64,000 bases of DNA. It comes from Diplodia intermedia. Its lineage: Eukaryota; Ascomycota; Dothideomycetes; Botryosphaeriales; Botryosphaeriaceae. Every line of letters starts with the position of its first letter. Positions within the stretch are counted from its first letter, which is position 1. The position numbers and the translations under genes were made by a program. The notes beneath the pieces were generated by a model. That model made no database searches. It was not told the DNA's origin and was given only the letters and a program-made list of their open reading frames with translations. Below are positions 10,846-20,989 of the stretch, piece by piece. Location: NCBI GenBank assembly GCA_021495925.1, contig JAKEKT010000112.1, positions 43,430-107,429 on the forward strand, read 5' to 3'.

Positions 10846-11803
10846 TAAGGTTGGGCGCTTGGCTCCAGCTGGCCCCCAATCTGTAGGGGCGCCCTGATAG
10901 TAATCTTGCGACAAGTAGAGGAGCGGCTCCCCGGCTCATTGGAGCGGAATCCGTCTTGCAGCGCTGCCGTGCGCCCAAAGCTATTTTTGAAGCCATCACC
11001 GCATTCCAATGCAGCCACGTACCAGGCGGTTCCCGCGTCCGGCGTCCGGACCAGGGCGGGCGATAAGCCGGGCATGCTTTGGTGGGCACGCGATCCATGG
11101 TCAGAGAGTGTGCAAGTTGGCTGGAGGATCATGATCGCTGTCTCCAGACAGTAATGTAGATGTCTCGACGTCGCGTGGTGGGTGGGGCTGGGGATGCGCG
11201 CTAGGTAGGTAAGGCCAAGGAAGGCTTGTTCCACCCCCAGCTCTTTCCTCTCTACCCCACAAGGCTCCAGCAATCACACATGCAAGGGCGCCAGGTTTCA
11301 CTCTTTTCAGCGAACTCCTTCACTTCTGTCAGCTGCGAACCCACAGTCCCAAATGCCTCCTCAGCCTCGCCCGGCTGAGTCATTAACCATTCTTGCTGCC
11401 GTGAAATCAAGCTTTTTCAGTTCGGGAATTAGCGTCACACTAGCACGTTGGTGACAAAAGAAATGGCCTACCCGCATCTGCCTCATAAAAAAAAATCTCA
11501 CCGAGTGGGTAGTTGAATACAAGATCCGGACGTAAATGTGTATATTTAAAATGTATATTTACGTCCGGATCTTGTATTCAACTACCTACACCAACTTGAT
11601 AATGCAGTGTTTGTGTACGGTATATGTCGGTGTCCACGGTCAAAAATGCTTGGAGTTCGGGGCTCGCGCGTTGCAACAGCGGCGCATCTCCACCATGTCA
11701 TCCATGGTTAAGGGGCCTCAACCCTGAGGCGAAGAAAATTTGGTCTGTATAAAGCTGTGGCTAGGCACTCTTTTCATTCCCCCCCAGGAACAGCACCGCC
11801 ACG
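10846..11803. other. Divergent intergenic region between the DUF6536 and F-box genes
   Basis: The two genes are transcribed away from each other, so both promoters should lie here. It contains the hairpin element at 11507-11586. No other coding or RNA feature is supportable. Confidence 0.5.
11507..11586. mobile_element. MITE-like palindromic element, copy 2
   Basis: Two 30-bp arms (11508-11537 and 11557-11586) are exact reverse complements, separated by a 19-nt AT-rich centre. The outer sequence is GGTAGTTGAATACAAGATCC. The element is about 80 bp, non-coding and would fold into a strong hairpin. Its left end is shared with the element at 4834, which argues for a repeat family and not a chance palindrome. 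The right end lies 217 bp before the ATG of the F-box gene. Target-site duplication is unclear. Confidence 0.75.
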
Positions 11804-13000
11804 ATGGCACGACTCCTGAGCTGGGTTTTGAGCCGGCTCCTCGACCTCTTACACCTCGCGCACAAGGAAAAGGCGCTGCCACAACACGTCACCGACGCCG
11901 TCACCTGCAACATCCACCACAGCTTCCTCCACCGCCTGCCCCTGGACGTCCTCTACTACCTCACGACCAACCACATCGCCGACCCCGCCGACCTCCTCGC
12001 CCTCCGCGCCGCCACCCGCGCCCTGCGCTTCTCCCCCATCATCCACGCCCCGCCACCCCACCGCCGCGCCTCGCGCACCTTCCTCTACCGCCTCCGCCTC
12101 GACGCCTTCGCCCGCGCCTGCGCCGCCGAGCACCACGAACGCGCGCTGCAACAACAACACCAACAACAAAACCGTTATCCAGCCCGCCCCCTCCACCACC
12201 TCCTCCCCACCATCCTCCGCCCCCCACGCCACGCCATCTGCTCCGCCTGCCTCACCCCCCACCCACACGCCCACTTCACGCCCACCCAGCTCGCCCGCGC
12301 ACCCGAGCGGCGCCTTTGCCGCAGCACCGACGGCGCCGTCCGCCTGTGCCCGCACGTCGCCTACACCTTCACCGAGCTGCGGCGGCTGCGCGCGCGGCCC
12401 CCGCGGACGGAACGCGACGGGTACACGCTGGTCCGCCGGTGCTGGCAATGCGCGCCGCGCGTGCCGCGGCGGCGGCGGCGGCGGCGCGGGTGGGAGCCGG
12501 AGCCGGGCGAGGCCGGGGCGCGGCTGGTGGGCGTGGCGGTCGGGTGGGTCGGGCGCGATGGGTGGCACTGGAAGCGCGAGTTTTACGTGGCGGAGCGGTC
12601 GATGGTGGCGGTCGGCGAGGGCGAGGGTGTGGTGGTGGTGGGTGCGGGCGGCGGCGGCGAAGGCGTGGTGGTGGAGCGGTGGACGCGGTTCACGCGCGAG
12701 CTTGTGTTTAGTGTGCTCAAAGCTGTGGTGGAGCGGCGTAGGGAGGACGTCTTCGTGTGTGCCCATGTGCGGCTGGACGACCCGGCGACGTTTGACACGC
12801 GGCTCGTCGAGGACTTTTCCGCCATTTCGGAGCATACGTGTCGGGCTAGGCAGGGGTGCCATGTGCGCGTCTGTCTGAAGTGGGACGTTATCTCGCGCCC
12901 GCGGCCTTACGTGGAGTTGCAAATTAACCGGTTCTTCGATGTGGAGTCGCTGAATAAAAAGCAGTGGCTTAATCAGATTCAGAGATTGGCGGAAGAATAA
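11804..13000 (+). CDS. F-box domain protein
   Basis: A single exon encodes 398 aa, starting at an ATG in a strong context (CCACGATGG). An F-box-like helix set covers residues about 41-76 (FLHRLPLDVLYYLTTNHIAD and ADLLALRAATRALRF). After it comes a CSACLTPHPHAHF segment, the Cys/His pattern often following fungal F-boxes. The middle is unusually rich in Arg, Pro and Gln, with a short Gln run near residue 135 and a Gly/Val-rich stretch near 270-285. The last 100 residues are more ordinary (TRFTRELVFSVLKAVVERR). F-box proteins recruit targets to SCF ubiquitin ligases; the target is unknown because no WD or LRR repeats are present. GC content at third positions is extreme. Confidence 0.72.
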   Translation: MARLLSWVLSRLLDLLHLAHKEKALPQHVTDAVTCNIHHSFLHRLPLDVLYYLTTNHIADPADLLALRAATRALRFSPIIHAPPPHRRASRTFLYRLRLDAFARACAAEHHERALQQQHQQQNRYPARPLHHLLPTILRPPRHAICSACLTPHPHAHFTPTQLARAPERRLCRSTDGAVRLCPHVAYTFTELRRLRARPPRTERDGYTLVRRCWQCAPRVPRRRRRRRGWEPEPGEAGARLVGVAVGWVGRDGWHWKREFYVAERSMVAVGEGEGVVVVGAGGGGEGVVVERWTRFTRELVFSVLKAVVERRREDVFVCAHVRLDDPATFDTRLVEDFSAISEHTCRARQGCHVRVCLKWDVISRPRPYVELQINRFFDVESLNKKQWLNQIQRLAEE

Positions 13001-14236
13001 CCGCGCCGGTTGTTTGATAGTACGCTGGTAGCAGCAGTAAGGCGCGTGACCGCATGTACTACGAAGTACGTCACTACAGCGGCGAAGGCAGATGCATAGG
13101 TCGACGCGTCGCAGGGTTAGGGGAAAGGGAAACACACATTGAATGAGAGGTTCAGTTTGAGGCAAGGTCTTGCTATCAAGGCTACCAAACTAGCTACCCA
13201 AGATTATGTACAGGATCTGAGGACTTTGCAACCACGCTGATTTATGTACAGGACTTGAGAACAGTGCAAACACCAAGAAAATCAAAGTGTCATCGACGTT
13301 GTCTCGTGAAGAGAAAGAGCAGTCATTTGATCAGAGAAATCGTCATTCGGGTAGTGAAGTCTGTGGTCTTTCGTTTCCGCAGGACCGTAGTCGTGTAAAG
13401 AGGAGCGTGGTCGAGACAGTTGCGGTTGCATGCCATGTACAAGTCCACTTGTTGGCATCTTGTGATTCAGTGGTATCGAGATGAGACGGTGACCGTATTG
13501 AGCCTTTCGGAGTGGGAAAGCTTATTTGATTTCGAGCCAGGCTCCAGGAAATAGAGATCTGAGGAGGTGTAGGCCAAGTTGCTTTTGACGAGGTTTTCTC
13601 AATGTTTCATGATGGGCGGATCTTTTCGAGGATTCTTGATGCGGTTTCTTCTTGAAGATTCCAGATGGGTGTCTTTTTCAGAGTTCTGATAGCTGAGATT
13701 TCAAGGTTCTGATGGCTCAGATTTCAAGGTTCTGATGGCTGAGATTTCAAGGATTCCTGATGGGCTTGTCTTCCAAGGACTCCTCTTGGGCGGATCTCTC
13801 AGAAATTCGTCATGCTTCGTGCGTGGTCTGCACAGGGAAGAAGCTGGCATTCCAGTCTCCAGTGGCCCAACGTTGCTCAGTTGTGATGAAGTTCTGCGAG
13901 AATTGTGTGGAGGAAGCGTAAGGTATTGTTCCCCAAAGATTCAGTGTAGCTTCGCTCGTTCAATGTGCGTCGAGGGTATTGACTGGAAGTGTGGGATGAT
14001 ACTCGAGGCATTGCGTATGGTCCGAAAAGTGCTATCGGTCGCCGTTGAAGTCGTGATTGTGATCGTATCGTAATCTTGAGAGGATGGTTCTCTGGTATGT
14101 TCGTCTTGGTTTCCTTCAGCAAAAGCCGAAGTACTCGTCATCAACACCGCGTAGAGGTGCGAACATGTCGTTGATGAGGCCTAGGCCTCTCGACTGGGGT
14201 TCCCAATCCCAGGAGGCCCACTAGCCTAGCCATCAT
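13001..14236. other. Intergenic region with a degenerate tandem repeat
   Basis: No reading frame here is convincing. The centre (about 13600-13790) contains repeated variants of TTCTGATGGCTGAGATTTCAAGG and looser GATTCTTGATG-like copies. The rest is unremarkable. Confidence 0.45.
13684..13752. repeat. 23-bp tandem repeat, three near-identical units
   Basis: Units 13684-13706, 13707-13729 and 13730-13752 differ at only one or two positions. Decayed relatives flank them on both sides (ATTCCTGATGGGC at about 13753, and similar words from 13605). It lies outside any gene model. Confidence 0.8.
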
Positions 14237-14770
14237 CTAAGACGATGATGACTCTGGTGAGTGGAAAGGTAGGGCAGCAAACCCCTCGCGCATGCCCAGG
14301 CGCCTCGCCTTCTCCATCTCCAGACGACGATCCTGCATGTGCAGCTCGACATCCTGCCGATGCAGGTCGACATTCTGCCGAATCAGCTCCCTGACCTCGC
14401 GAAGAACCGAGGTGTTCTCCCGAAGCGCGATCAGCTGCGCCGTCTCCCTCCTCACCCTGTCCTCCTCAGCCTTCATGCTCCACCTCCTGAACCGCTCAGC
14501 AGCCCTCCTCTCCCGAACCACTGCCTTCTCTTTCTGGATTTTCGCCCTGAGCGACTCCTGGCGCAGGTTATCTCCCGCACTCACCAACCACACCGCCGCC
14601 GTCTCCCTCATCTCCGAGTCCGTGGGGCGCCATTCACTGGCCCACCGCCGAACCGCAGGCACCTTCCAAAGCGCCACACACACCGGCACCCCAAAAACCG
14701 CCATCCAGACCAGCGACACGACCGCGGCCCACGCCCCCAGACCCGTGTGCAGCTCAGCACTAATGCCCAT
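14237..14770 (-). CDS. Hypothetical small membrane/coiled-coil protein
   Basis: From the ATG of MGISAELHTGLG the frame gives 177 aa. One probable membrane span (AAVVSLVWMAVFGVPVCVAL) is followed by a long charged helix rich in Arg, Glu and Gln, with heptad-like patterns (REVRELIRQNVDLHRQ, VELHMQDRRLEMEKARR). That suggests a membrane-anchored coiled coil. An upstream in-frame ATG at 14935 would add 55 residues, including a second hydrophobic stretch; I prefer the shorter form because the extension is Cys-rich and atypical. No family is recognised. Codon pattern and an uninterrupted frame support coding, but the gene call is moderate. Confidence 0.5.
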   Translation of the reverse strand: MGISAELHTGLGAWAAVVSLVWMAVFGVPVCVALWKVPAVRRWASEWRPTDSEMRETAAVWLVSAGDNLRQESLRAKIQKEKAVVRERRAAERFRRWSMKAEEDRVRRETAQLIALRENTSVLREVRELIRQNVDLHRQDVELHMQDRRLEMEKARRLGMREGFAALPFHSPESSSS

Positions 14771-16705
14771 ATTGGACACGACAAGAAGGGGACAAAGAGT
14801 TGTACAAAACACGGTTCGATTGCAAAGACCGTCGAAGAGCGTGTGGATGAAGAGAAGAGAGGGAGAGAGGGAGAGCCGGCGGACGAGCGCGAGAGATAAG
14901 CCAGCGCCAGCGACGGCGGGATGCTGCTTCCCCATCTCGAGCTGTCAGGCGCGAGAGAGGCGTTGCTTCCCCATCCAGGCGCGACCGCCCCAAACCGCCA
15001 CTTCACAGCCGGCAAGGCCCTGCGCAAAGGGCAAGGAGACGGTTTAGGCAGTCGAACAAGATAAACACTGGCTTTTGATGACGGGCAAATGTCGACTGCT
15101 GCACCGCGCCGCCATGCAGGCCTCGGTGATGGCGTGGCATGGGATTTGGTTACAAAGTGCAGTGGCGTGTGCAGTATATATACGTTATGACCGACGTGCT
15201 CACCATCACAACACCGCTCCCGCAAGCCGCGACCACCGAATACCGTCATCCAAAAACAATTACCCGCGACGGACAATGACGTAGCTTGAATCCGGATCTT
15301 TTCGTTGCCAAACGAGGAACTGCTGCAGCCGCAGGTGCTACTACTGCCCAGCGGAACGCACGAACCAACAGCCCCTACCTACTGAGACGGCGGCAGCAGC
15401 GGCGGCGGCCGATGACGACAGAAGACTCGAGCGCGCTGCGAGCTCCGCGACAACTCTTCTCCACGTATGGAGTTGAAATGAATCCCATCATCCAGACGTA
15501 GATGTAGGTCTCGAAAGCGGACAACCGCGTCCAGATGCTGGATTCGACCGCCACCCCCCGCGTAAGCACCGTGCAGTGTTTCTGCGATGATGCGGCCACG
15601 GGGTGGTAACTGCCCGGGCTCGACTACTTTTTGTCGTCATCCGCTGTGGCGGCAGGGGCCAGGGGCGGCGGTGGCTCGGGCGATGGAACACCCAGACCAA
15701 CAGCCCTACCACACTTGCGGCGCCTCTACAAGCCACGCTCCCACGCCGTCGCCGCCGCATGATCCTTCTCCGCTGCAGGGCGCCGGAGGTTAAAACGTTG
15801 TCGCTTTGCAGGATGATGGGTGTTGGCTTGTTGCTTCTTTGTGTCTTGTTTGGTGTGTGTATTTTTTTTTTTTTTACCGGTACGGCTGTTGATTGGTTTG
15901 ATGGTGCGAGAGTTGGTCAAACCGTTTCATTTCGCCAGACTTTTCACTGAGCCCAGATTCTCTTTACTTCATGAGCTGCTGGCGTATTGGACGAGGGTAT
16001 CATAGGTGTTTTCGTTTTATTTTCTAGCAGCAAGTTTCTAAAAAGGAAAGGAAAAAGATACAGAAAGGAACAAACAACCTCCAAAGAAAACCGCCGTCTT
16101 TCGCCGCCTTTCCATTTCCTTCCTATACATACATGGAACATTAACCTTTCTGTTGAGCGTTATACCTATGTACTCCCCCTATACCCAGCTTGAATTCCCT
16201 GTAGAAAAAGTAGCCACTTGACGGTAGATAAACAAGTATTGACAATGGCGTCGCAAAATCCGGGCGACTTCCCAAAGATCATCCTTTCGTAATCGAGACA
16301 TACATATTCTTTTCGTGAGAGGTTTAGAGAATGACGTCGGATCAACCGGTGAAAGGGACGTCGTCATTGGATCCGCACGTGCTTTTCCGGAAAGGGGCAG
16401 GTGCCGATCATATGCCAGTGCAATGGGTGATCGGCCAAAGTCCCTTTCTTGGCCGGATACGAGGGGCCCTCTCGGTGGATGACGGGGCGGTAGCCTGGTG
16501 TCTGCGAGCTGCTGCTGGAAAACAATTGCGTCTGCCAAGTTGGGGTATCAACGCTCAACGCTTGCAGACGAAGTGAACAACGAGACATAAGAAAGACAAA
16601 TGGACAAGGAAATACAGAATGTCTCGCCGCGCCAAGTCGCATAGGGCTGAGGGAGAAAAAAAAAAATCCACGGACGGTGCCGGCACGGTGGGGTCGGTCG
16701 TCGCT
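14771..16705. other. Long intergenic region, no gene seen
   Basis: Several short open frames exist on both strands but none shows a domain or consistent splicing. A T13 run is present near 15861-15873. The right part is the 3' flank of the GTPase gene. If anything is transcribed here I cannot identify it. Confidence 0.4.
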
Positions 16706-17548
16706 TTACTTGCCCTGCAGCTTGCGCTTCAGCTTCTTGAACAGGTCGTCCGGCTCCTTCTGCATCTCCTTTCTCGAGGCAACGATGCGCTCGGCCATGC
16801 CGGTGAAAGCGTCGTCGATACCCTGCTCGGTGAGGGCGGAAGTCTCGAAGTAGGGAATGCCGCGCTCCTTGGCGAAGGTGGCGCCGCGCTGCAGATTAGC
16901 GAACTGCTCCTCGGGCAGCTCCAGGTCGACCTTGTTGGCGACGATGACGACGGGCAGCGTCTTGCGGCCCTTGGTGTCGCGGAACTGGTAGGCGATGAAG
17001 TTGAAGACGTTGATGACGGTGTCGATGCTCTCGCTCGACGTGGGGGCGAAGACCAGCATGACGCCATCGGCCTGGCCGATCTGGTGGGCGGCAATGGGCG
17101 TGTCCATGTGGACGGAGAAGGTGTCGTTGACAGACAGCATGTAGTCGTCGCCGTTACTCAGCTGGACGAGCTTGGTGCCGCTGATGCGGTCGCCCGGACT
17201 GAAGCGGAAGTGCGTATGTCCGTAGGCATACTATTGGACAGGGGTCAGCCGACTACTGAGGGGCATGTGGTGGAGCAGCCGTACCTGCTTGACGAGCTCC
17301 GACTTGCCCACGGCCTTGGAGCCCATGACGGTGATCTTGAGGTTGTCGCGCATGCGGTTGGGGTTGGCGGGCACGCCATTGTCGGCGAGCGCGGCCAACG
17401 GCTGCGGATGCGACGCGGGCGACGACGCGCTCTCGATGCTCAGCTGGCCCTCGCGCGACGACAGGCTGCGCAGGCTGGAGACGGTCGAGCCGGCGCTGTG
17501 TTTGGTCTTCATCTTGGAGAGGCTGTGCGGGGTGCGGGGCGCTTCCAT
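16706..17548 (-). CDS. Atypical Ras-like small GTPase
   Basis: Two exons (17548-17285, 17230-16706) encode 262 aa. A Ser/Pro-rich leader of about 68 residues precedes the G domain. The P-loop GSKAVGKS (76-83), NKVD (187-190) and ETSA (217-220) are intact and correctly spaced, so guanine-nucleotide binding is likely. The switch II region is unusual: where DTAGQE is expected the protein reads LSVNDTFSVHMDTPIAAHQ, with no DxxG and no catalytic Gln. The C-terminus is polybasic (KKLKRKLQGK) with no CAAX box, so prenylation is not expected. It may therefore be a slow or non-hydrolysing GTPase of the Ras superfamily. An ATG in the same frame is the first real start; the codon five residues upstream is GTG. 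Confidence 0.82.
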
Positions 17549-17926
17549 GTCTAGAACCAGCACCCAGACGGAGAGAAGAGCGGAGTGAGGCGGTGGGAGG
17601 AGTTGGGCTGACCGTCAGGCACACAGGCACGGGGCTGGCAGCCCGCCGTCAGCGGTGCGCCGGTGCGCGCGCTGGGCTTGGCGCCGCTTCGTGATGGCGC
17701 GCCCTTGCTGCCCCAGCCGCCCGCCTAGCCATGGACGCGGCTCTGCTGGCCACGCTACTCCCCGCGTGCGAGCCAAACCGCACCTCTGCCCGCTGCCCAA
17801 CCGCCATCACCACGCGCAGGGAGTGAGGTGGGTACTCTGCCCTGGGCCGATCGACATCTCCCTCGCAGCCGGCGCTTGCCCGTTCCGGAAAGGCCCGGCC
17901 GCGACGCTGCGCTGCCGCCTGTGCAC
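17549..17926. promoter_or_regulatory. Divergent promoter region (GTPase / polyphosphatase)
   Basis: Only 378 bp separate the two divergent starts, so the genes probably share regulatory DNA. The sequence is GC-rich; no clear TATA box was seen. Confidence 0.45.
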
Positions 17927-19757
17927 ATGGCTTCCAGAAGGAGTCGCACGCCTGAGGGTGACGACAGCTTCACCGAGCGTCGCCGCGAGCGCAGCCCCGA
18001 CCTGTCCTCCCCGGATCACCAGCCAAGAGTTCAGCCTGTTCCCGCCGCCAACAGCACGCGCCCGCCCCTGCTGCCAAGTCATTCGCTCTCTCCTGCGCCG
18101 CCGGCACGCTCTTCCGACGCGGCCCTGGGACAAGCCTCCGCCAGCTCCAACCGACCCACCTCAAGACTCCAGCCCTCGCGCTACCGTTCCTCCAAATCCC
18201 CGTTTCACCCGCACCCGTCGAGCGCACCCTCTCGCGCCCCCTCGATTGCCAGCAGCAGCGACTCGTCCGCCACCCTCGTTTCCGCCTACTCGCCGCCTCC
18301 CTGCCGCACCGTCGACTACAGATACATGGCGACCCCCGGCACCAATGGTCTCTTCAAGGAGTACGAAGTGACCAGCGAGGACGAGCTTCCCCTCCACCGC
18401 ACCCGCGGCGACAGTCGCAACTGGCAGCAGCAGCGCCCGCTCATAGACAACGTCACGAACCAGTGGCGGAAGGACGCCAGCGACGACGACGACGACGACG
18501 ACGACTTCTACTACCGCGACAAACGAAATTGGTACACTCCGGCGCTCGTGACCCTGATCGCGGCCCAGCGCATCCCGCGGCGCATCCAACGCGCCATCTT
18601 CACCGTTCTCGCGTCGATAGCCTTCATGGCCGTCTCGTGGAAGTGGTTGTTGGGGCCCTACTGGGCCGAGCAAAACAGCCTCAGCAACGCGCTGGTTGGC
18701 CCCCAGAAATGGGGATACTTTGGCGCCAATGCCCGCCCGGCCTTCACCGACATGGTGCAGGTCAAGACCCTCGACCCCAGCCTGCTGCCCACGTCGGCCG
18801 CCGACAGCCAACGTCTCGTCGTGGTGGGCGACGTGCACGGCTGCAAGTCTGAGCGTGAGTGTTTTTCCCCAAACGGTTTCTAAAAATAGAAGCACCCGCA
18901 CAACCCTGACTGACATCATTCCTCAGTGGTCGAACTGCTGAATAAAATTAACTTCCGCCCCGCCGCCGATCACCTCGTCCTGACCGGCGACATCATCGCC
19001 AAGGGCCCCGACTCCAAGGGCGTCGTCGACTTCGCCCGCGACGTGCACGCGTCGTGCGTGCGCGGCAACCACGAGGACCGCATGCTGCTCTCGCGCAAGG
19101 CGATGAAGGTGGCGGAGCAGGACATGAGCGCCAACTCGCACCTGGGCGAGGACGAGGCGCGCAACGGCGGCAACCGCAAGGACAAGGCGCTGGCCAAGCA
19201 GTTCGACGCCAAGCAGATCGAGTGGCTCGAGCAGTGCCCCGTCATCCTCAAGGTCGGCCAGATCAAGGGCATGGGCGAGGTCCTCGTCGCCCACGCCGGC
19301 CTCGTCCCCGGCGTCGACCTCGACCGCCAAGACCCGTTCCAGGTCATGAACATGCGCAGCATGGACCTCGACACAAAGGTCCCCAGCGCCGACCGCGACG
19401 GCACGCCCTGGTGGAAGGTAAGGCTAAACATCAAAATCCCACTTCCTCCCCCTTCACTCATGGAACTCGGAGGGCTGACTGACGACCCTACCACCTCAGT
19501 ACTGGAACTACTACATGCGCTTCATCCCCAAGGACCAGCGCAGCACCGTCATCTACGGCCACGACGCCAAGACGGGCCTCAAGATCAAAGAGTTCAGCAA
19601 GGGCCTCGACTCGGGCTGCGTCAGGGGCGGCAAGCTCACCGCGCTCGTTATCGAGGCCGACCGCAAGGGCGGCCCCGCCAGGCAGAGCCTCGTCCACGTC
19701 CGATGCAGCGACTACACCACCACGGGCGAGGTTGACGACGAAAAGAAGAAGAGATGA
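17927..19757 (+). CDS. Ppn2-like vacuolar endopolyphosphatase (calcineurin-like phosphatase)
   Basis: Three exons (17927-18854, 18927-19417, 19500-19757) encode 558 aa. The first 210 residues are a Ser/Pro-rich cytosolic tail with an Asp run near 185. One membrane span follows at about 222-243 (AIFTVLASIAFMAVSWKWLL), giving a type II topology. The metallophosphatase motifs are all present in order: GDVHGC (about 300), GDIIAKGPDS, GNHEDR, VAHAGLVPG and YGHDA. This order and the KGPDS variant match yeast Ppn2/YNL217W, a zinc-dependent vacuolar enzyme that cuts inorganic polyphosphate internally. The start is the ATG of MASRRSRTPEG; the frame extends upstream only through non-ATG codons. Both introns have strong CTGAC branch sites. 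A general Ser/Thr phosphatase is the less likely alternative. Confidence 0.88.
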
Positions 19758-20170
19758 TTTTTTTTTCTGGCTAAACTTGTTTCTTTTCCGGTATTGCTGC
19801 TGCTACTTGCTAGGTACTCGTTCATATGACTTTTTTTTGTCTCGTCGCATCTGCACAGCGCAGTGTAGCCCCCTGCATGAAGAAGGATGTCGTGTTCTTG
19901 TCTTTTGGTTTTTTGGTCTTTTTCCCCATTCGCTGTCTACGTGCATGCGGACACCCCCTATATACTACTGGTTTCTTCCTGTTTTGTTTTTTGTTTATGG
20001 CTCTTCTTGGTTATCATCGAGACAGACTACTTTACTTTGCTCACGGCGTTATGAACGGCGAGGTGGGTCGGGCGCTCGTCATCATCATCATCATCATTGT
20101 TAGTATTTTGGAATCGATTCGAGATGGGGGGGAGGGACATCGGGATTTATGTATGTATGCATGTATGTAT

Positions 20171-20203
20171 GGTTGGTTGGTCGGTCGGTCGGTTCGGTCG
20201 GTT
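20171..20203. repeat. GGTT/GGTC tetranucleotide microsatellite
   Basis: Consecutive GGTT and GGTC units with one irregularity, directly after a GTAT-type tract. Confidence 0.85.
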
Positions 20204-20338
20204 GCATCATCGAGAAAGAAGCCAAGCAAGCAAGCGAGCGTGGATATTGAGTGAAAGAACAGACCGTGTTTATTTGCCTCCTGTCGATGATGAGAGAGCA
20301 GTGCGTTTGGGACGTACGTACGTAAGTGAAGAGCCGTC

Positions 20339-20342
20339 ATTG

Positions 20343-20381
<39 letters not shown>
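20339..20381. repeat. (TTG)n-(CTG)n trinucleotide microsatellite
   Basis: Three to four TTG units run into about ten CTG units, outside any coding model. Confidence 0.9.
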
Positions 20382-20382
<1 letters not shown>

Positions 20383-20989
20383 AATAGATCTCATTACTGC
20401 TAGTTTTCAAGAAAGCGGCATGTTACCATTTTTGAGAGGTGGTGGTCGAATGGCAAAGCGGTCTTCTTGGTTGGGTAGGATCCGGTTTACTGCTGCTGCT
20501 GCTGCCCCATACCCCCCGTCTTACTACTTGTTGTATTGCATCGGCACTAGAATGGTATTGCACGATTGTTCTCCGACGAGCAAACTCTGCAGACTAAACC
20601 GTTGGTATGAGATGAGAGAGGGAGCATCTGTAGAGAAACGAGAAATCGCGGCATCGATTATTTCCCGATTTTTTTTCGTTTCTTCCGCCCGCCGCGACGC
20701 GATTATGATTATATACGCCACCGCCGAATTACCCCCTGATCCGATCCCATACATACATACATGCATACATACTTTTTGCCAGATTTTTTTCGCCCATCAC
20801 CACCAACAACAACAACAACAACACGTATTTCTTCATCTCCCCTCCCCTTTGCTCCCCCCTCCCCCCGCCCTACACTTCCTCACCACCACCACCACCCCAC
20901 CACCCCACCTTCGAACCTCCCCCCACCCCCACCCCCACCACAATCAAAACCAAAAACCAAAACCAAAACCCAAACCAAAAAACCAGAAA

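Larger units (their letters stand above)
19758..20989. other. Intergenic/3' flanks with dense simple repeats
   Basis: Convergent region between the polyphosphatase and the transcription factor 3' ends. It contains (CAT)n near 20080-20096, (GTAT)n near 20150-20170, (GGTT/GGTC)n and a (CTG)n run. No gene is seen. Confidence 0.5.

Noticed and set aside
11740..12711. 323-codon frame overlapping the F-box gene on the same strand
   Set aside because: Almost only Pro/Arg/Ala from frame-shifted reading of the F-box gene; no domain.
14170..14222. Candidate tRNA-like or structured RNA (GGTTCCCAATCCC with flanking palindromes)
   Set aside because: No A-box or cloverleaf could be drawn; only short palindromes such as GAGGCCTAGGCCTC.
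15840..15960. Poly-T run and short frames suggesting a retroposed gene
   Set aside because: No target duplication, reverse-transcriptase remnant or parent-gene similarity was seen.
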